A stretch of 46,389 bases of DNA from JBBIWA01 sp037439425 (GTDB lineage: Bacteria; Acidobacteriota; Blastocatellia; RBC074). The stretch lies in contig JBBIWA010000040.1 of NCBI GenBank assembly GCA_037439425.1, positions 1 to 46,389 on the forward strand, given 5' to 3'. Shown here in pieces: positions 8,871-16,454 of this stretch. The notes under the pieces are model-generated. The model was not told where the DNA came from. It did no database searches and saw nothing but the letters and a program-made list of their open reading frames with translations. Position 1 is the stretch's first letter. Every line of letters starts with the position of its first letter. The translations under genes were made by a program, and so were the position numbers.

Positions 8871-8934
8871 CAACTAACTCAAATCAAGCTTCACTAGCCA
8901 GCAAGCAAATTACTTGCCTGGCCACTCCAGCCGA

Positions 8935-9144
8935 TTACCTTACCGGATCATACCCGCCAGCACTGAAAGGATGGCAGCGCAAAATACGTCTGAAGCCAAG
9001 CAAAGTCCCTTTCCAGAATCCGTATCTAGAAAGAGCTTCTGCCGTATACTCCGAGCAAGTCGGCGTAAAGCGACAGGCAGAGGGTAGCAGTGGCGAGACA
9101 GCGAACTTGTAAAAACGTAGGATGAGCAAAACCCCTTTTTTCAT
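8935..9144 (-). CDS. yidD: Membrane insertion efficiency factor YidD
   Basis: YidD is a small membrane-associated protein that assists YidC-dependent insertion. The 69-residue product contains the family pattern FYKFAVSPLLPSACRFTPTC, then SEYTAEALSRYG and the terminal RCHPFSAGGYDPV. ATG at 9144 gives the usual length and has an AGGA element 8 bases upstream. Alternatives at 9153 (ATG) and 9165 (GTG) would overlap rnpA. The gene begins one base after the rnpA stop codon, so translational coupling is likely. Position between rnpA and yidC is standard. Confidence 0.95.
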   Translation of the reverse strand: MKKGVLLILRFYKFAVSPLLPSACRFTPTCSEYTAEALSRYGFWKGTLLGFRRILRCHPFSAGGYDPVR

Positions 9145-9145
9145 C

Positions 9146-9511
9146 TCATTCATCCTGCTTCGCACTCGCTATCCGGAACCGGGCCAGGGTCTGTCTGAAA
9201 GCTTCTTCTAGTTGCCTAAAATCTGCCGAAGACAAAACTTCTTTAGCATTGATGACCATATCATATCCGATATCATTCAGAGCTGGATCCTCGTTTCGCC
9301 GCAGGATCTCTCTAATTCTCCTCTTGCAGCGATTCCTCAGGACAGCCCCGCCAAGTTTCCGCGTAACAGTAATCCCTACTCGGTGCTCATGGCCGTCCGT
9401 TTTGAGAATAAAGGCCGAGAAAAAAGGGGTATTAAACTTTCGGCCCTTATCATAGACGGCGCGAAACTGCTTGGGTGTAAGCAGCTTCTGATGCTTGTTG
9501 GAAGATTTCAT
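9146..9511 (-). CDS. rnpA: Ribonuclease P protein component
   Basis: RnpA is the protein subunit that helps RNase P RNA process tRNA 5' ends. The 121-residue protein carries the conserved core: FRAVYDKGRKFNTPFF near the N terminus, RVGITVTRKLGGAVLRNR and the RNR-box CKRRIREILRR, followed by DMVINAK. It lies directly after rpmH and before yidD, the near-universal order. The spacer to rpmH (56 bases) contains a short tandem duplication of the rpmH 3' end. Confidence 0.96.
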   Translation of the reverse strand: MKSSNKHQKLLTPKQFRAVYDKGRKFNTPFFSAFILKTDGHEHRVGITVTRKLGGAVLRNRCKRRIREILRRNEDPALNDIGYDMVINAKEVLSSADFRQLEEAFRQTLARFRIASAKQDE

Positions 9512-9567
9512 CCAGCCAAAACAGATTCTTTTGGAAATTCCCGAAGACTAATTGGGAATTCCCGAAG

Positions 9568-9711
9568 CTAATAATGACTCGGGGTCAATCTTTTTCTCCC
9601 TTTGGCACGGCGGCGTTTAAGCACTAGGCGGCCCCCCTTAGTGCTCATCCTGACGCGAAAGCCGTGCGTCTTTGCCCGCCGGCGATTATTTGGTTGGTAG
9701 GTTCGCTTCAT
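9568..9711 (-). CDS. rpmH: 50S ribosomal protein L34
   Basis: This 47-codon gene encodes a very basic peptide starting MKRTYQPNNRRRAKTHGFR, continuing with RMSTKGGRLVLKRRRAKGR and ending in SHY. These are the hallmark L34 motifs (MKRTYQPxxRRRxxxHGFRxRMxTxxGRxVLxRRRxKGR). ATG is at 9709-9711 with an AAGGAG ribosome site 7-8 bases upstream, and TAG is at 9568-9570. It heads the rpmH-rnpA-yidD-yidC transcript and has a good sigma70-like promoter upstream. In most bacteria the next gene on the other side is dnaA; here dnaA is about 17.6 kb away. Confidence 0.97.
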   Translation of the reverse strand: MKRTYQPNNRRRAKTHGFRVRMSTKGGRLVLKRRRAKGRKRLTPSHY

Positions 9712-9752
9712 AACCCAATCTCCTTAAATCAGGCTATTATTTGAAAACAAAG

Positions 9753-9781
9753 AGATTAACAATCAGCAGTGAGCTTGTCAA
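9753..9781 (-). promoter_or_regulatory. Sigma70-type promoter of the rpmH operon
   Basis: On the minus strand TTGACA (9776-9781) and TAATCT (9753-9758) are separated by exactly 17 bases. The -10 box lies about 40 bases before the rpmH start codon. The -35 box is a perfect match to consensus, and the -10 box matches four of six positions including the key A and T. Confidence 0.75.
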
Positions 9782-9818
9782 GAAACACTTTGAAGACACA
9801 GTAATTCCAATGAGAAAG

Positions 9819-10007
9819 TCAGTTGATTTCAAAGAAGTTAGCGCACAAACCCTTTAATTTCTCTATATCCACCCTTCCCTTTGGCCCCTTGCCTGCGCCA
9901 TTTTGCGCAAGAAAGCTTTCTTCCTCGTCGCTCAAATCCCACGCCAATGAAGCTTTTTCCGCTTCACCGAGAATTGCTGTGAAGACAGTCTTGTCGGGTT
10001 TCCGCAA
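9819..10007 (-). CDS. Small hypothetical protein or gene remnant upstream of rpmH
   Basis: A 62-codon frame opens with TTG at 10007, four bases after an in-frame TAG, and ends at 9819 just upstream of the rpmH promoter. The product (LRKPDKTVFTAILGEAEKAS... GRVDIEKLKGLCANFFEIN) has no motif I recognise. It is mostly polar with an even mix of charges, without membrane segments or a signal peptide. There is no convincing ribosome site, so it may be a remnant of a longer gene or a chance frame. It lies 35 bases after the ispA stop codon on the same strand. Confidence 0.3.
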   Translation of the reverse strand: MRKPDKTVFTAILGEAEKASLAWDLSDEEESFLAQNGAGKGPKGRVDIEKLKGLCANFFEIN

Positions 10008-10042
10008 GACCTAATTTCAGACAGCTTTGGCCACAAGGGGTG

Positions 10043-10960
10043 TCAAGACTCTCTTTCTACAATAAAGTGCGCGATCCCCTCCAGAAGAGCAGTATTAAGA
10101 CGGGTGCGCCTTACAGCTTCAATAGCCTCGAGGCAAAGTTGGCGCGCAAGATGCCGCGACTTCTCCACTCCGTAGAGTGCCGTGTAGGTGGCCTTTTTGG
10201 TCTTAGCGTCCTTGCCTGCTGTTTTGCCCAACTGTTCACTGGTCGCTGTCTCGTCCAGTAGATCATCGGCAATTTGAAAAGCCAGCCCCGCTTTCTCTCC
10301 GTAAGTAGTGAAAAGCTCTAACTCTTTATCACTTGCCTCGCCGATGAGAGCACCGACTCGCACAGCACAACGGATTAACGCACCAGTCTTCGCGCGGTGA
10401 ATCTCGTCAAGCTGGACCTGATCTACTTCCTTCCCTTCGTAACGCAAATCAAGCACCTGGCCACCAATCAGTGCCCGCACTGTTCCCGCTGCTTGCGCAA
10501 CCTCAGCTATCACCTGCACTTTCTTTTCAGGTCTCAGAGCATCAGTTTCAGCGAGCGACCGAAAAGCCTGTGTCAACAAAGCATCACCTGCAAGGATCGC
10601 TATCGCTTCCCCAAAAACAACGTGGCAGGTTGGATGGCCACGACGCAAACTGTCATTATCCATCGCAGGGAGGTCGTCATGAATCAGTGAATATGTATGA
10701 ATCATTTCCAGCGCGCAGGCCGCTGGCAGTAGTGCTTGCTCGGGCGCGCTGAGCGTCTCTCCAGTAGCAATCGTTAAGATCGGGCGCAATCGCTTTCCAC
10801 CAGCAAAAACGCTATACCGCATGGCTTGATGGATTTCAGATGGCGGCGCATCCTCACCAGGGAGCAGGCGGTCGAGCCACTGATCAACCAGAGCACTCTT
10901 CCGTTTGAAATATTCACTGATCGCCCAAACTGTCCCCGAATCAGAAGGGGATGCTTTCAT
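10043..10960 (-). CDS. ispA: Polyprenyl (farnesyl/geranylgeranyl) diphosphate synthase
   Basis: The enzyme condenses isopentenyl diphosphate with allylic diphosphates to make C15-C20 prenyl chains for quinones, undecaprenyl carriers and heme O. The 305-residue protein has the substrate-binding GGKRLRPIL near residue 55, the first Asp-rich motif DDLPAMDND near 93 and the second, FQIADDLLD, near 230. I chose ATG 10960 because a GAGG site lies 9 bases upstream; the frame stays open to 11032 but only by overlapping xseB more. It overlaps the 3' end of xseB by 20 bases, so xseA-xseB-ispA look like one operon, a common arrangement. Chain length cannot be read safely from the motif alone. Confidence 0.93.
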   Translation of the reverse strand: MKASPSDSGTVWAISEYFKRKSALVDQWLDRLLPGEDAPPSEIHQAMRYSVFAGGKRLRPILTIATGETLSAPEQALLPAACALEMIHTYSLIHDDLPAMDNDSLRRGHPTCHVVFGEAIAILAGDALLTQAFRSLAETDALRPEKKVQVIAEVAQAAGTVRALIGGQVLDLRYEGKEVDQVQLDEIHRAKTGALIRCAVRVGALIGEASDKELELFTTYGEKAGLAFQIADDLLDETATSEQLGKTAGKDAKTKKATYTALYGVEKSRHLARQLCLEAIEAVRRTRLNTALLEGIAHFIVERES

Positions 10961-11306
10961 CAACATCTTCCTCGCCCTCTTCCTCGTCAATCTCCGCTCT
11001 CTTCTCCTCTGCCTCGCTGCCGAAATCAGCACAGGGAGGGGTTATCTCTGCTCCGCCCACCTTCCCTTCTCGCGCCAAATTGAAGGGAATTGTTTTGATC
11101 TCTCCATGCTCCCGAAGCAACAGCTCTACCTTGCGCTCAGCCTCCTCAAGCTGCTTTTGGCAGCGGCGTGAAAGCTCAATTCCCTCCTCAAAAAGTTCAA
11201 GCGCGCGCTCTAGTGGCAGGTCGCCAGATTCAAGTTGCGCTACAATCTTTTCGAGAGAAGAAAGAGATTCTTCAAATCCTGGTTCTCGTTCCCTGGCTCT
11301 GGGCAT
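10941..11306 (-). CDS. xseB: Exodeoxyribonuclease VII small subunit, with an acidic C-terminal extension
   Basis: XseB combines with XseA to form exonuclease VII, which degrades single-stranded DNA from both ends. Residues 9-75 hold the typical family core: FEESLSSLEKIVAQLESGDLPLERALELFEEGIELSRRCQKQLEEAERKVE as two amphipathic helices. The family is usually about 70-85 residues; this one has 121, the extra being a tail rich in Glu and Asp (AEEKRAEIDEEEGEEDVDE) that ends SIPF. It starts 34 bases after xseA and overlaps ispA. The tail might contact the partner or just tolerate the overlapping ispA start region. Confidence 0.93.
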   Translation of the reverse strand: MPRAREREPGFEESLSSLEKIVAQLESGDLPLERALELFEEGIELSRRCQKQLEEAERKVELLLREHGEIKTIPFNLAREGKVGGAEITPPCADFGSEAEEKRAEIDEEEGEEDVDESIPF

Positions 11307-11340
11307 GGGCTGATGTGTTTCGATCTGGCCGTGTAAACAA

Positions 11341-12717
11341 TCAGGTTATAACTCGACAGGAAACCTCACCATCTCCGAATCGCAAAGTCAACTCCTGGCC
11401 AGGGCAGAGTTGCGTCGATCGAGAAATGAGGTGACCGGATTTGTCTCTCACCAGAACGTAGCCGCGGCTCAAAACAGAGAGCGGAGAGAGAAGATTGAGC
11501 TTACTGAGATTGACAACCGATCTGTGTCGCTTCCGTTCAAGATTCAAATGCACCGCACGCCGCAGCCGCTGATCAAGTGAGACTAAGCGTGTAGCAGTGA
11601 CCGCGAGAGGCGCGTGAAAATCGAAAGACGAAAGACCGCGTTCCGCTTCATAGAGGCGGAGCCGAGCGCGGTGCAGATTGTTGTTAAGCGCTTTGGCTGC
11701 TCCCATCTCAAGCTCTCGCCGTCGAGAAGCCAGCGCGAAAACCGCACCAGCAGTCTCAGCGAAACCGCGACTCGTGGTAAGAGCATGCAGCGAGGCTTTG
11801 CGCCTGAGCAAGTAGTAGCTCATCACCCGCTCCAGGCTTTTGCGCAACTCCTCAACCCGCGATTTCAGTTCCCTGGGCTCAGTTGTTACAAGCTCAGCAG
11901 CCGCTGAAGGAGTCGGAGCGCGCAGGTCTGCTACAAAATCAGCGATTGTAAAATCACTCTCATGTCCTACAGCGGAGACTACGGGAATCTCAGAGTTATA
12001 AATGGCCCGGGCGACCTGCTCCTCATTAAAAGCCCACAGGTCTTCAATTGATCCTCCCCCCCGAGCAACGATGATGACATCTATCTCCGCGCCTCTCTGC
12101 TTTGACCGTTTATTGAGCAGACTAATCGCAGCTGCAATTTCACTGGCTGCGCCAGCCCCCTGGACTCGCACTGGGGCGATGATGACATGAGTGCCCGGGC
12201 TGCGCCGTTGGAGAATTTGCAGAATGTCGCGGACCACAGCCCCAACCGGCGAAGTAACAACCCCAACTCGCCGTGGCAAAAGCGGTAGTTTTCGCTTCCG
12301 AGTCTCATCAAAAAGACCTTCAGCCGCCAATCGCTTGACCTGTTGCTCGAAAGCAAGTTGCAAGGCGCCGACCCCAACAGGCTCCATGGTCTCAATTAGC
12401 AGCTCGTACTCGCCCCGCACGGCGTAAACACTCAAACGGCCACGCACGCGCACTTCCAACCCATTTTCTGGCTCGAACCGCATAAGGCGATTCCACTGCT
12501 TAAAGAAAACGGCGCGAATTTGTGCGCTGTTATCCTTAAGCGTCAGATACCAATGACCAGAGTGGTGCCGTCTATAGTTAGAGATCTCTCCTCGCACGTG
12601 AAGGTCAAAAAACTCCGCTTCCAGAATGTCCTTGATCTGCTCAGTCAACTCGCTCACCGAAAGCACACGTCTTTCAGCGAAGAGAGATTCGAGCAATCTG
12701 GAGTAGGCTTCACTCAT
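11341..12717 (-). CDS. xseA: Exodeoxyribonuclease VII large subunit
   Basis: XseA is the catalytic subunit of exonuclease VII, which turns single-stranded DNA into short oligonucleotides. The 458-residue protein has an N-terminal OB-fold (HVRGEISNYRRHHSGHWYLT; residues about 40-60), the catalytic domain with VGVVTSPVGAVVRDI near 150 and VARGGGSIEDLWAFNEE near 225, then AVGHESDFTIADFVADLRAPTPSAAAEL, a long coiled coil and a C-terminal segment (LSRGYVLVRD). Length is typical. The gene is divergent from pdxJ and heads the xseA-xseB-ispA group. Confidence 0.97.
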   Translation of the reverse strand: MSEAYSRLLESLFAERRVLSVSELTEQIKDILEAEFFDLHVRGEISNYRRHHSGHWYLTLKDNSAQIRAVFFKQWNRLMRFEPENGLEVRVRGRLSVYAVRGEYELLIETMEPVGVGALQLAFEQQVKRLAAEGLFDETRKRKLPLLPRRVGVVTSPVGAVVRDILQILQRRSPGTHVIIAPVRVQGAGAASEIAAAISLLNKRSKQRGAEIDVIIVARGGGSIEDLWAFNEEQVARAIYNSEIPVVSAVGHESDFTIADFVADLRAPTPSAAAELVTTEPRELKSRVEELRKSLERVMSYYLLRRKASLHALTTSRGFAETAGAVFALASRRRELEMGAAKALNNNLHRARLRLYEAERGLSSFDFHAPLAVTATRLVSLDQRLRRAVHLNLERKRHRSVVNLSKLNLLSPLSVLSRGYVLVRDKSGHLISRSTQLCPGQELTLRFGDGEVSCRVIT

Positions 12718-12795
12718 AGTGATCCTGAGAAGACAGGCCGCATCTTAACACCAGCGTCCAAAGCATTCAAGCTGCATAGTAGCGAACCACTGTGA

Positions 12796-12824
12796 TTGGT
12801 TGCGCAGCAGGGCTGTGGTATATT
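12796..12824 (+). promoter_or_regulatory. Putative sigma70-type promoter of pdxJ
   Basis: TTGGTT (12796-12801) and TATATT (12819-12824) lie 17 bases apart in the xseA/pdxJ divergent spacer, with the -10 box about 30 bases before the pdxJ start codon. Spacing is ideal and the match is moderate. Confidence 0.5.
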
Positions 12825-12856
12825 GTCGCTGGCGAAAGGGAGCATAGCAGCAAACC

Positions 12857-13612
12857 ATGAGCAGACTTAACGTTAACATTGACCACATTGCAACGATTCG
12901 ACAGGCCAGGCGCACCAACGAGCCTAACCCTGTCGCCGCAGCGGTGATTTGTGAGCTTGCGGGCGCAGACGGTATTACCACGCACTTGCGAGGCGACCGC
13001 CGCCATATCCAGGATCATGACCTGATCGCGCTCAAACAAGTGGTCATCACGCACCTGAATCTGGAAATCGCGGCCAGCGACGAAATGTTGGAGATTGCGA
13101 CTCGTATCAAGCCAGACGTAGTAACTCTGGTGCCGGAGCGGCCACAGGAGATAACTACTGAAGGCGGGCTTGATATTATTGCCCACCAGAAAGCAGTCAA
13201 GACGGCTATTGATAAATTGAGCAGGAGTGGGATATTTGTTAGCATTTTTATTGACCCTGACCTTGAGCAACTCAAAGCTGCAGCCCGCCTTAATGCTTAT
13301 CAGGTGGAAATCTGCACATCCCGCTACGCTAAATTGAGCGAAGGCCCCGGTGATGCTACTGTTCGGCGAGTCAAAGAGATTGAGGCTGAACTTGAGCGGA
13401 TTAGTAAAGCCGCCAAAGCAGCGGCGCGGTCCGGGCTGAAAGTGGCTGTCGGACATGGGCTAACTTATCGTAATGTCGCAGCCATCGCGCGCATCCCAGA
13501 GGTAGAGGAGTTCAATATCGGTCACAACATCATTGCGCGCGCAGCGCTTGTCGGACTTGATCGCGCAGTAAGAGAGATGATCGCACTCATTCGCAGCTCA
13601 GCAAAGGGCTAA
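12857..13612 (+). CDS. pdxJ: Pyridoxine 5'-phosphate synthase
   Basis: PdxJ joins 3-amino-2-oxopropyl phosphate and 1-deoxy-D-xylulose 5-phosphate to make pyridoxine 5'-phosphate in the DXP-dependent vitamin B6 pathway. The 251-residue TIM-barrel protein shows all family blocks: LNVNIDHIATIRQARRT at the N terminus, DGITTHLRGDRRHIQD near 40, VTLVPERPQEITTEGGLD near 95, VAVGHGLTYRNV near 195 and the terminal EFNIGHNIIARA. The first codon is ATG at 12857. A possible promoter lies just upstream. The gene starts a plus-strand run of genes, but the 85-base gap to the hydrolase leaves operon status open. Confidence 0.98.
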   Translation: MSRLNVNIDHIATIRQARRTNEPNPVAAAVICELAGADGITTHLRGDRRHIQDHDLIALKQVVITHLNLEIAASDEMLEIATRIKPDVVTLVPERPQEITTEGGLDIIAHQKAVKTAIDKLSRSGIFVSIFIDPDLEQLKAAARLNAYQVEICTSRYAKLSEGPGDATVRRVKEIEAELERISKAAKAAARSGLKVAVGHGLTYRNVAAIARIPEVEEFNIGHNIIARAALVGLDRAVREMIALIRSSAKG

Positions 13613-13697
13613 TCCATCTCCGACTAAACCCGTTTAGCCGCATATATGCGAAAGAAGCTCTCCTAGCGTACCGATTAGGTGCTATGGTGGTGGAACA

Positions 13698-14486
13698 ATG
13701 AGAAAACAAATCCGTGGCGTAGAGATAAGCTATCGTGACGAAGGGGCGGGCAAGCCTATCGTTTTTCTGCACGCCTTTCCTCTTAACCAGCACATGTGGG
13801 ACGAACAGCTCACGTATTTTTCAGCCCATTATCGGGTAGTGACTTTCGACTGGCGCGGCTTCGGCAACAGCGAACTCGGTCCGGACACTTTGACCCTTGA
13901 GACCCTTGCAGATGACCTGGCCAGTTTGCTTAATGAGCTGACAATCGAACAAGCAATCATCTGCGGCCTTTCAATGGGCGGATACGCCGCCTTTGCCTTT
14001 TACCGCAAGTATGCCCCCCGCGTGGCCGCCTTGATCCTTGCAGATACGCGACCAGGAACCGATTCCGAGGAAGGGAAGAAAGCGAGGCTTGAGATGGCTG
14101 CTCTGGTACGCCAGCTCGGCCCCACAGTACTGCTTGAGAAATTGATCCCCAGACTACTTGGTCAAACAACAAGACAGACCAAACCAGACGTTGTCGCCCG
14201 AGTGCAGAAGATGATCGCGGAAAATCAAGCCGAGGGAATAGCCAGAGCGTTACTTTGCATGGCAGAACGCCCAGACTCGACAAGGCTTTTGTCACAAATC
14301 GAATCTCCAGCACTCATCATAACTGGAAGCGAGGACGAGCTGACGCCCCCTACCGAGGCTGAAAAGATGAGAGATGGAATCCCAAATGCCAGCCTTGAAG
14401 TGATTTACCAAGCGGGCCACCTCTCCAATCTGGAGCAACCCGATGCTTTCAACAAAGCGGTTGCAAATTTTCTCGAAAGATTATAA
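13698..14486 (+). CDS. Alpha/beta-fold hydrolase
   Basis: The 262-residue protein has the alpha/beta-hydrolase layout: PIVFLHAFPLNQHMWDEQ gives the oxyanion-hole region near residue 22, FDWRGFGNSE is near 55, and the nucleophile elbow CGLSMGGYAAF places Ser near residue 95. A late LIITGSEDELTPP strand supplies the Asp, and QAGHLSNLEQPDAF supplies the His. It resembles the large family of 3-oxoadipate enol-lactonase-like and esterase-like enzymes, but the substrate cannot be deduced. It is cytoplasmic, without a signal peptide. The downstream zinc-ribbon gene follows after 26 bases, so the two may be co-transcribed. Confidence 0.9.
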   Translation: MRKQIRGVEISYRDEGAGKPIVFLHAFPLNQHMWDEQLTYFSAHYRVVTFDWRGFGNSELGPDTLTLETLADDLASLLNELTIEQAIICGLSMGGYAAFAFYRKYAPRVAALILADTRPGTDSEEGKKARLEMAALVRQLGPTVLLEKLIPRLLGQTTRQTKPDVVARVQKMIAENQAEGIARALLCMAERPDSTRLLSQIESPALIITGSEDELTPPTEAEKMRDGIPNASLEVIYQAGHLSNLEQPDAFNKAVANFLERL

Positions 14487-14512
14487 ACACTGTTTCTCCC
14501 AACTGACTGACT

Positions 14513-15118
14513 ATGTACTGCCATCGCTGTGGAAAATCTCTTTCACCTGACAGCATCTACTGCAATAGTTGCGGAGCGAAGGTGGGAGATAGTGAAAGCC
14601 AGGCGGATACCGCTTCTCTCTCTCACCAGCCGCCAGTTGTAGCAGTGCAGACTGCTAAGGCCGGGGGAGGAATTTCCGACCAAAACAAGGTTATCTTTCG
14701 CATTCGCCCATCCTTTTATTCGGTCGGGATGGCCTATGCAATAGCGACAATTCTTTCATTGCTTGTTTCCGGGGCAATCGGGTATTTCGACGGCCCTCTC
14801 TGGGTAGTTTTTACAGCAGCGGCGGTATTCTTCTTGGTCCCTGTCTACCGACACATCCAACGCAACCGGATAACCTACACCTTGACCCCTGTTAAAATAG
14901 AGATCGACAGTGGAATCTTCTCCAAGACCATTCAGAATATTCCCTTGCGTAATATCCAGGATATAACTACCAGGGCCACTTTAGGCGAGCGGCTGTTGGG
15001 CATCGGAGATGTAATTATTGACAGTGCGGCGGAGGCTAGTAAAATAACCATGCGTAATATCAGAGACCCGCGCAAGCACGCAGATCTGATCCTGGACCAG
15101 ATGCGCCGTTGGAATTGA
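14513..15118 (+). CDS. Zinc-ribbon and bacterial PH-domain membrane protein
   Basis: The 201-residue protein starts with a zinc ribbon, CHRCGKSLSPDSIYCNSCG (four Cys at about 3, 6, 17 and 20), then a low-complexity linker. Two adjacent hydrophobic segments (about 70-115, VGMAYAIATILSLLVSGAIG and WVVFTAAAVFFLVPV) are followed by a bacterial PH domain of the YdbS/YdbT type (TYTLTPVKIEIDSGIF, NIPLRNIQDITT, LLGIGDVIIDS). The family's role is unknown; the PH domain probably sits on the cytoplasmic face of the membrane. It follows the hydrolase gene closely. Confidence 0.82.
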   Translation: MYCHRCGKSLSPDSIYCNSCGAKVGDSESQADTASLSHQPPVVAVQTAKAGGGISDQNKVIFRIRPSFYSVGMAYAIATILSLLVSGAIGYFDGPLWVVFTAAAVFFLVPVYRHIQRNRITYTLTPVKIEIDSGIFSKTIQNIPLRNIQDITTRATLGERLLGIGDVIIDSAAEASKITMRNIRDPRKHADLILDQMRRWN

Positions 15119-15209
15119 GAATCAAAGGGCAGTCTATGCGCCAGCTTTAAATTTTAAGATGCTCTGAGCAGCGCGGCGACACATCGGCGCGGCGTCATAG
15201 GGAGGTGCA

Positions 15210-16454
15210 TTGCCTAAGCTTAAATTTATCCACAATCCCTATATTCTTAGCTTCCGCTCGCTTCTTGCAGCCTTCGTTTGCGCTCTGAATTTAATCCTGC
15301 CCTTCGCCTTGGGGCAAGCCAGCGATCAGTCAGGCCAACCAAGCAGTGAGATTGCTAAAAAGAGTGCGGCTTTTGAGGTTTTACCGCCGCGATTGGGAGC
15401 CAACTGGCGTGCAACTGGCCCGGCTCGAGTGCTGGACTCCGAGAAATTCACCATTGTTCAAGATGCGGACCTCTATCTAGAGTATGGCCTAAGGACGCTT
15501 ACCACTAGGGCTTACACCGACGGGAAGACCAAAGTCATAGTAGAAGCATTCGAAATGCTCTATCCTTCTGGCGCATACGGGCTGTTTTCTTTCAATCGTA
15601 GTTCACTTTCCCCTAGCCGCAAGGAATTCCATATTGGGCGCTATCTGGTTAGCATATTTTCGAGTCAGAATTCGACGCCCTTTTGGGAGAGGCCGTCTTA
15701 TTCTGATCTTGTCAGCGCCCTTCAATATCACCTTTCTGATGGGCTGGTCCGGCTTCCGACGCTTCCCTTACATCTCCCAGAAGACGGCAAGATCGCAGAC
15801 AGTGAGAAATACCTGATAGGTCCAGCAGCGCTTTCGCGTCTGACTGATTTCAGTGATCTGAAGGACCTCATTGATTTCTCAGGTGGGACAGAGATTGCCA
15901 CAGCAAGCTACAACAATAATGGCGGACGGATGAGCTTAATCATCATCGAGTATCATACACCACAATTGGCATCAGCCGGCTATGCGAGGATTAAAAGCTA
16001 CTTTGAAACCCTTGCCCCTGAGGAAAGACAGAACCGTTTAATTAAGCGGATAGGGAACTATGTGGTTGAGGCGGTAGGGATCAAAGACGCGGTTGCTGCT
16101 CAAGAGCTGATCGGCCAGATAAAATACACAGCCAGGGTTTACTGGGAAGGGGATAGGTTCAGTGCAATCCCTTTCCCTTTCCGGCCACCAGACGAGCTGG
16201 CAATGGAAGAGTTAAGACGAACTACCAGATTCTTAACTGAGGTCTTCCTCTCAATAGCAGTGATAGCGATTGGTGTAGTCATAGTTGGAGTATTTGCTGG
16301 TGGATCAATTTTTTACTGGCGGCGGTGGCGGCAGCACAAGCTGGGACTGGACAAGTATTTTAGCGACGCCGGCGGCACTATCCGTTTGAACCTCAACGAC
16401 TATTTGTTGCCACCTAGCGATTCAAAAACCAAACTGCTTGGCAAGAGTGATTGA
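15210..16454 (+). CDS. Exported, membrane-anchored protein, DUF6599-like
   Basis: The start is TTG at 15210, four bases after a strong GGAGG site. The 414-residue product has an N-terminal signal segment (about residues 10-32, SLLAAFVCALNLILPFALG), an extracytoplasmic part, a C-terminal transmembrane helix near 345-370 (VFLSIAVIAIGVVIVGVFAGG) and a short basic cytoplasmic tail. The mature part begins with LPPRLGANWRATGPAR and contains DADLYLEYGLRTLTTRAY and MLYPSGAYGLFSFNR, a pattern I associate with DUF6599 proteins of Acidobacteriota. Function is unknown. It is followed by a long gene-poor stretch. Confidence 0.75.
   Translation: MPKLKFIHNPYILSFRSLLAAFVCALNLILPFALGQASDQSGQPSSEIAKKSAAFEVLPPRLGANWRATGPARVLDSEKFTIVQDADLYLEYGLRTLTTRAYTDGKTKVIVEAFEMLYPSGAYGLFSFNRSSLSPSRKEFHIGRYLVSIFSSQNSTPFWERPSYSDLVSALQYHLSDGLVRLPTLPLHLPEDGKIADSEKYLIGPAALSRLTDFSDLKDLIDFSGGTEIATASYNNNGGRMSLIIIEYHTPQLASAGYARIKSYFETLAPEERQNRLIKRIGNYVVEAVGIKDAVAAQELIGQIKYTARVYWEGDRFSAIPFPFRPPDELAMEELRRTTRFLTEVFLSIAVIAIGVVIVGVFAGGSIFYWRRWRQHKLGLDKYFSDAGGTIRLNLNDYLLPPSDSKTKLLGKSD

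Noticed and set aside
12767..13456. 229-codon frame opposite pdxJ
   Set aside because: It lies wholly antisense to a certain gene and has low-complexity, non-family sequence.
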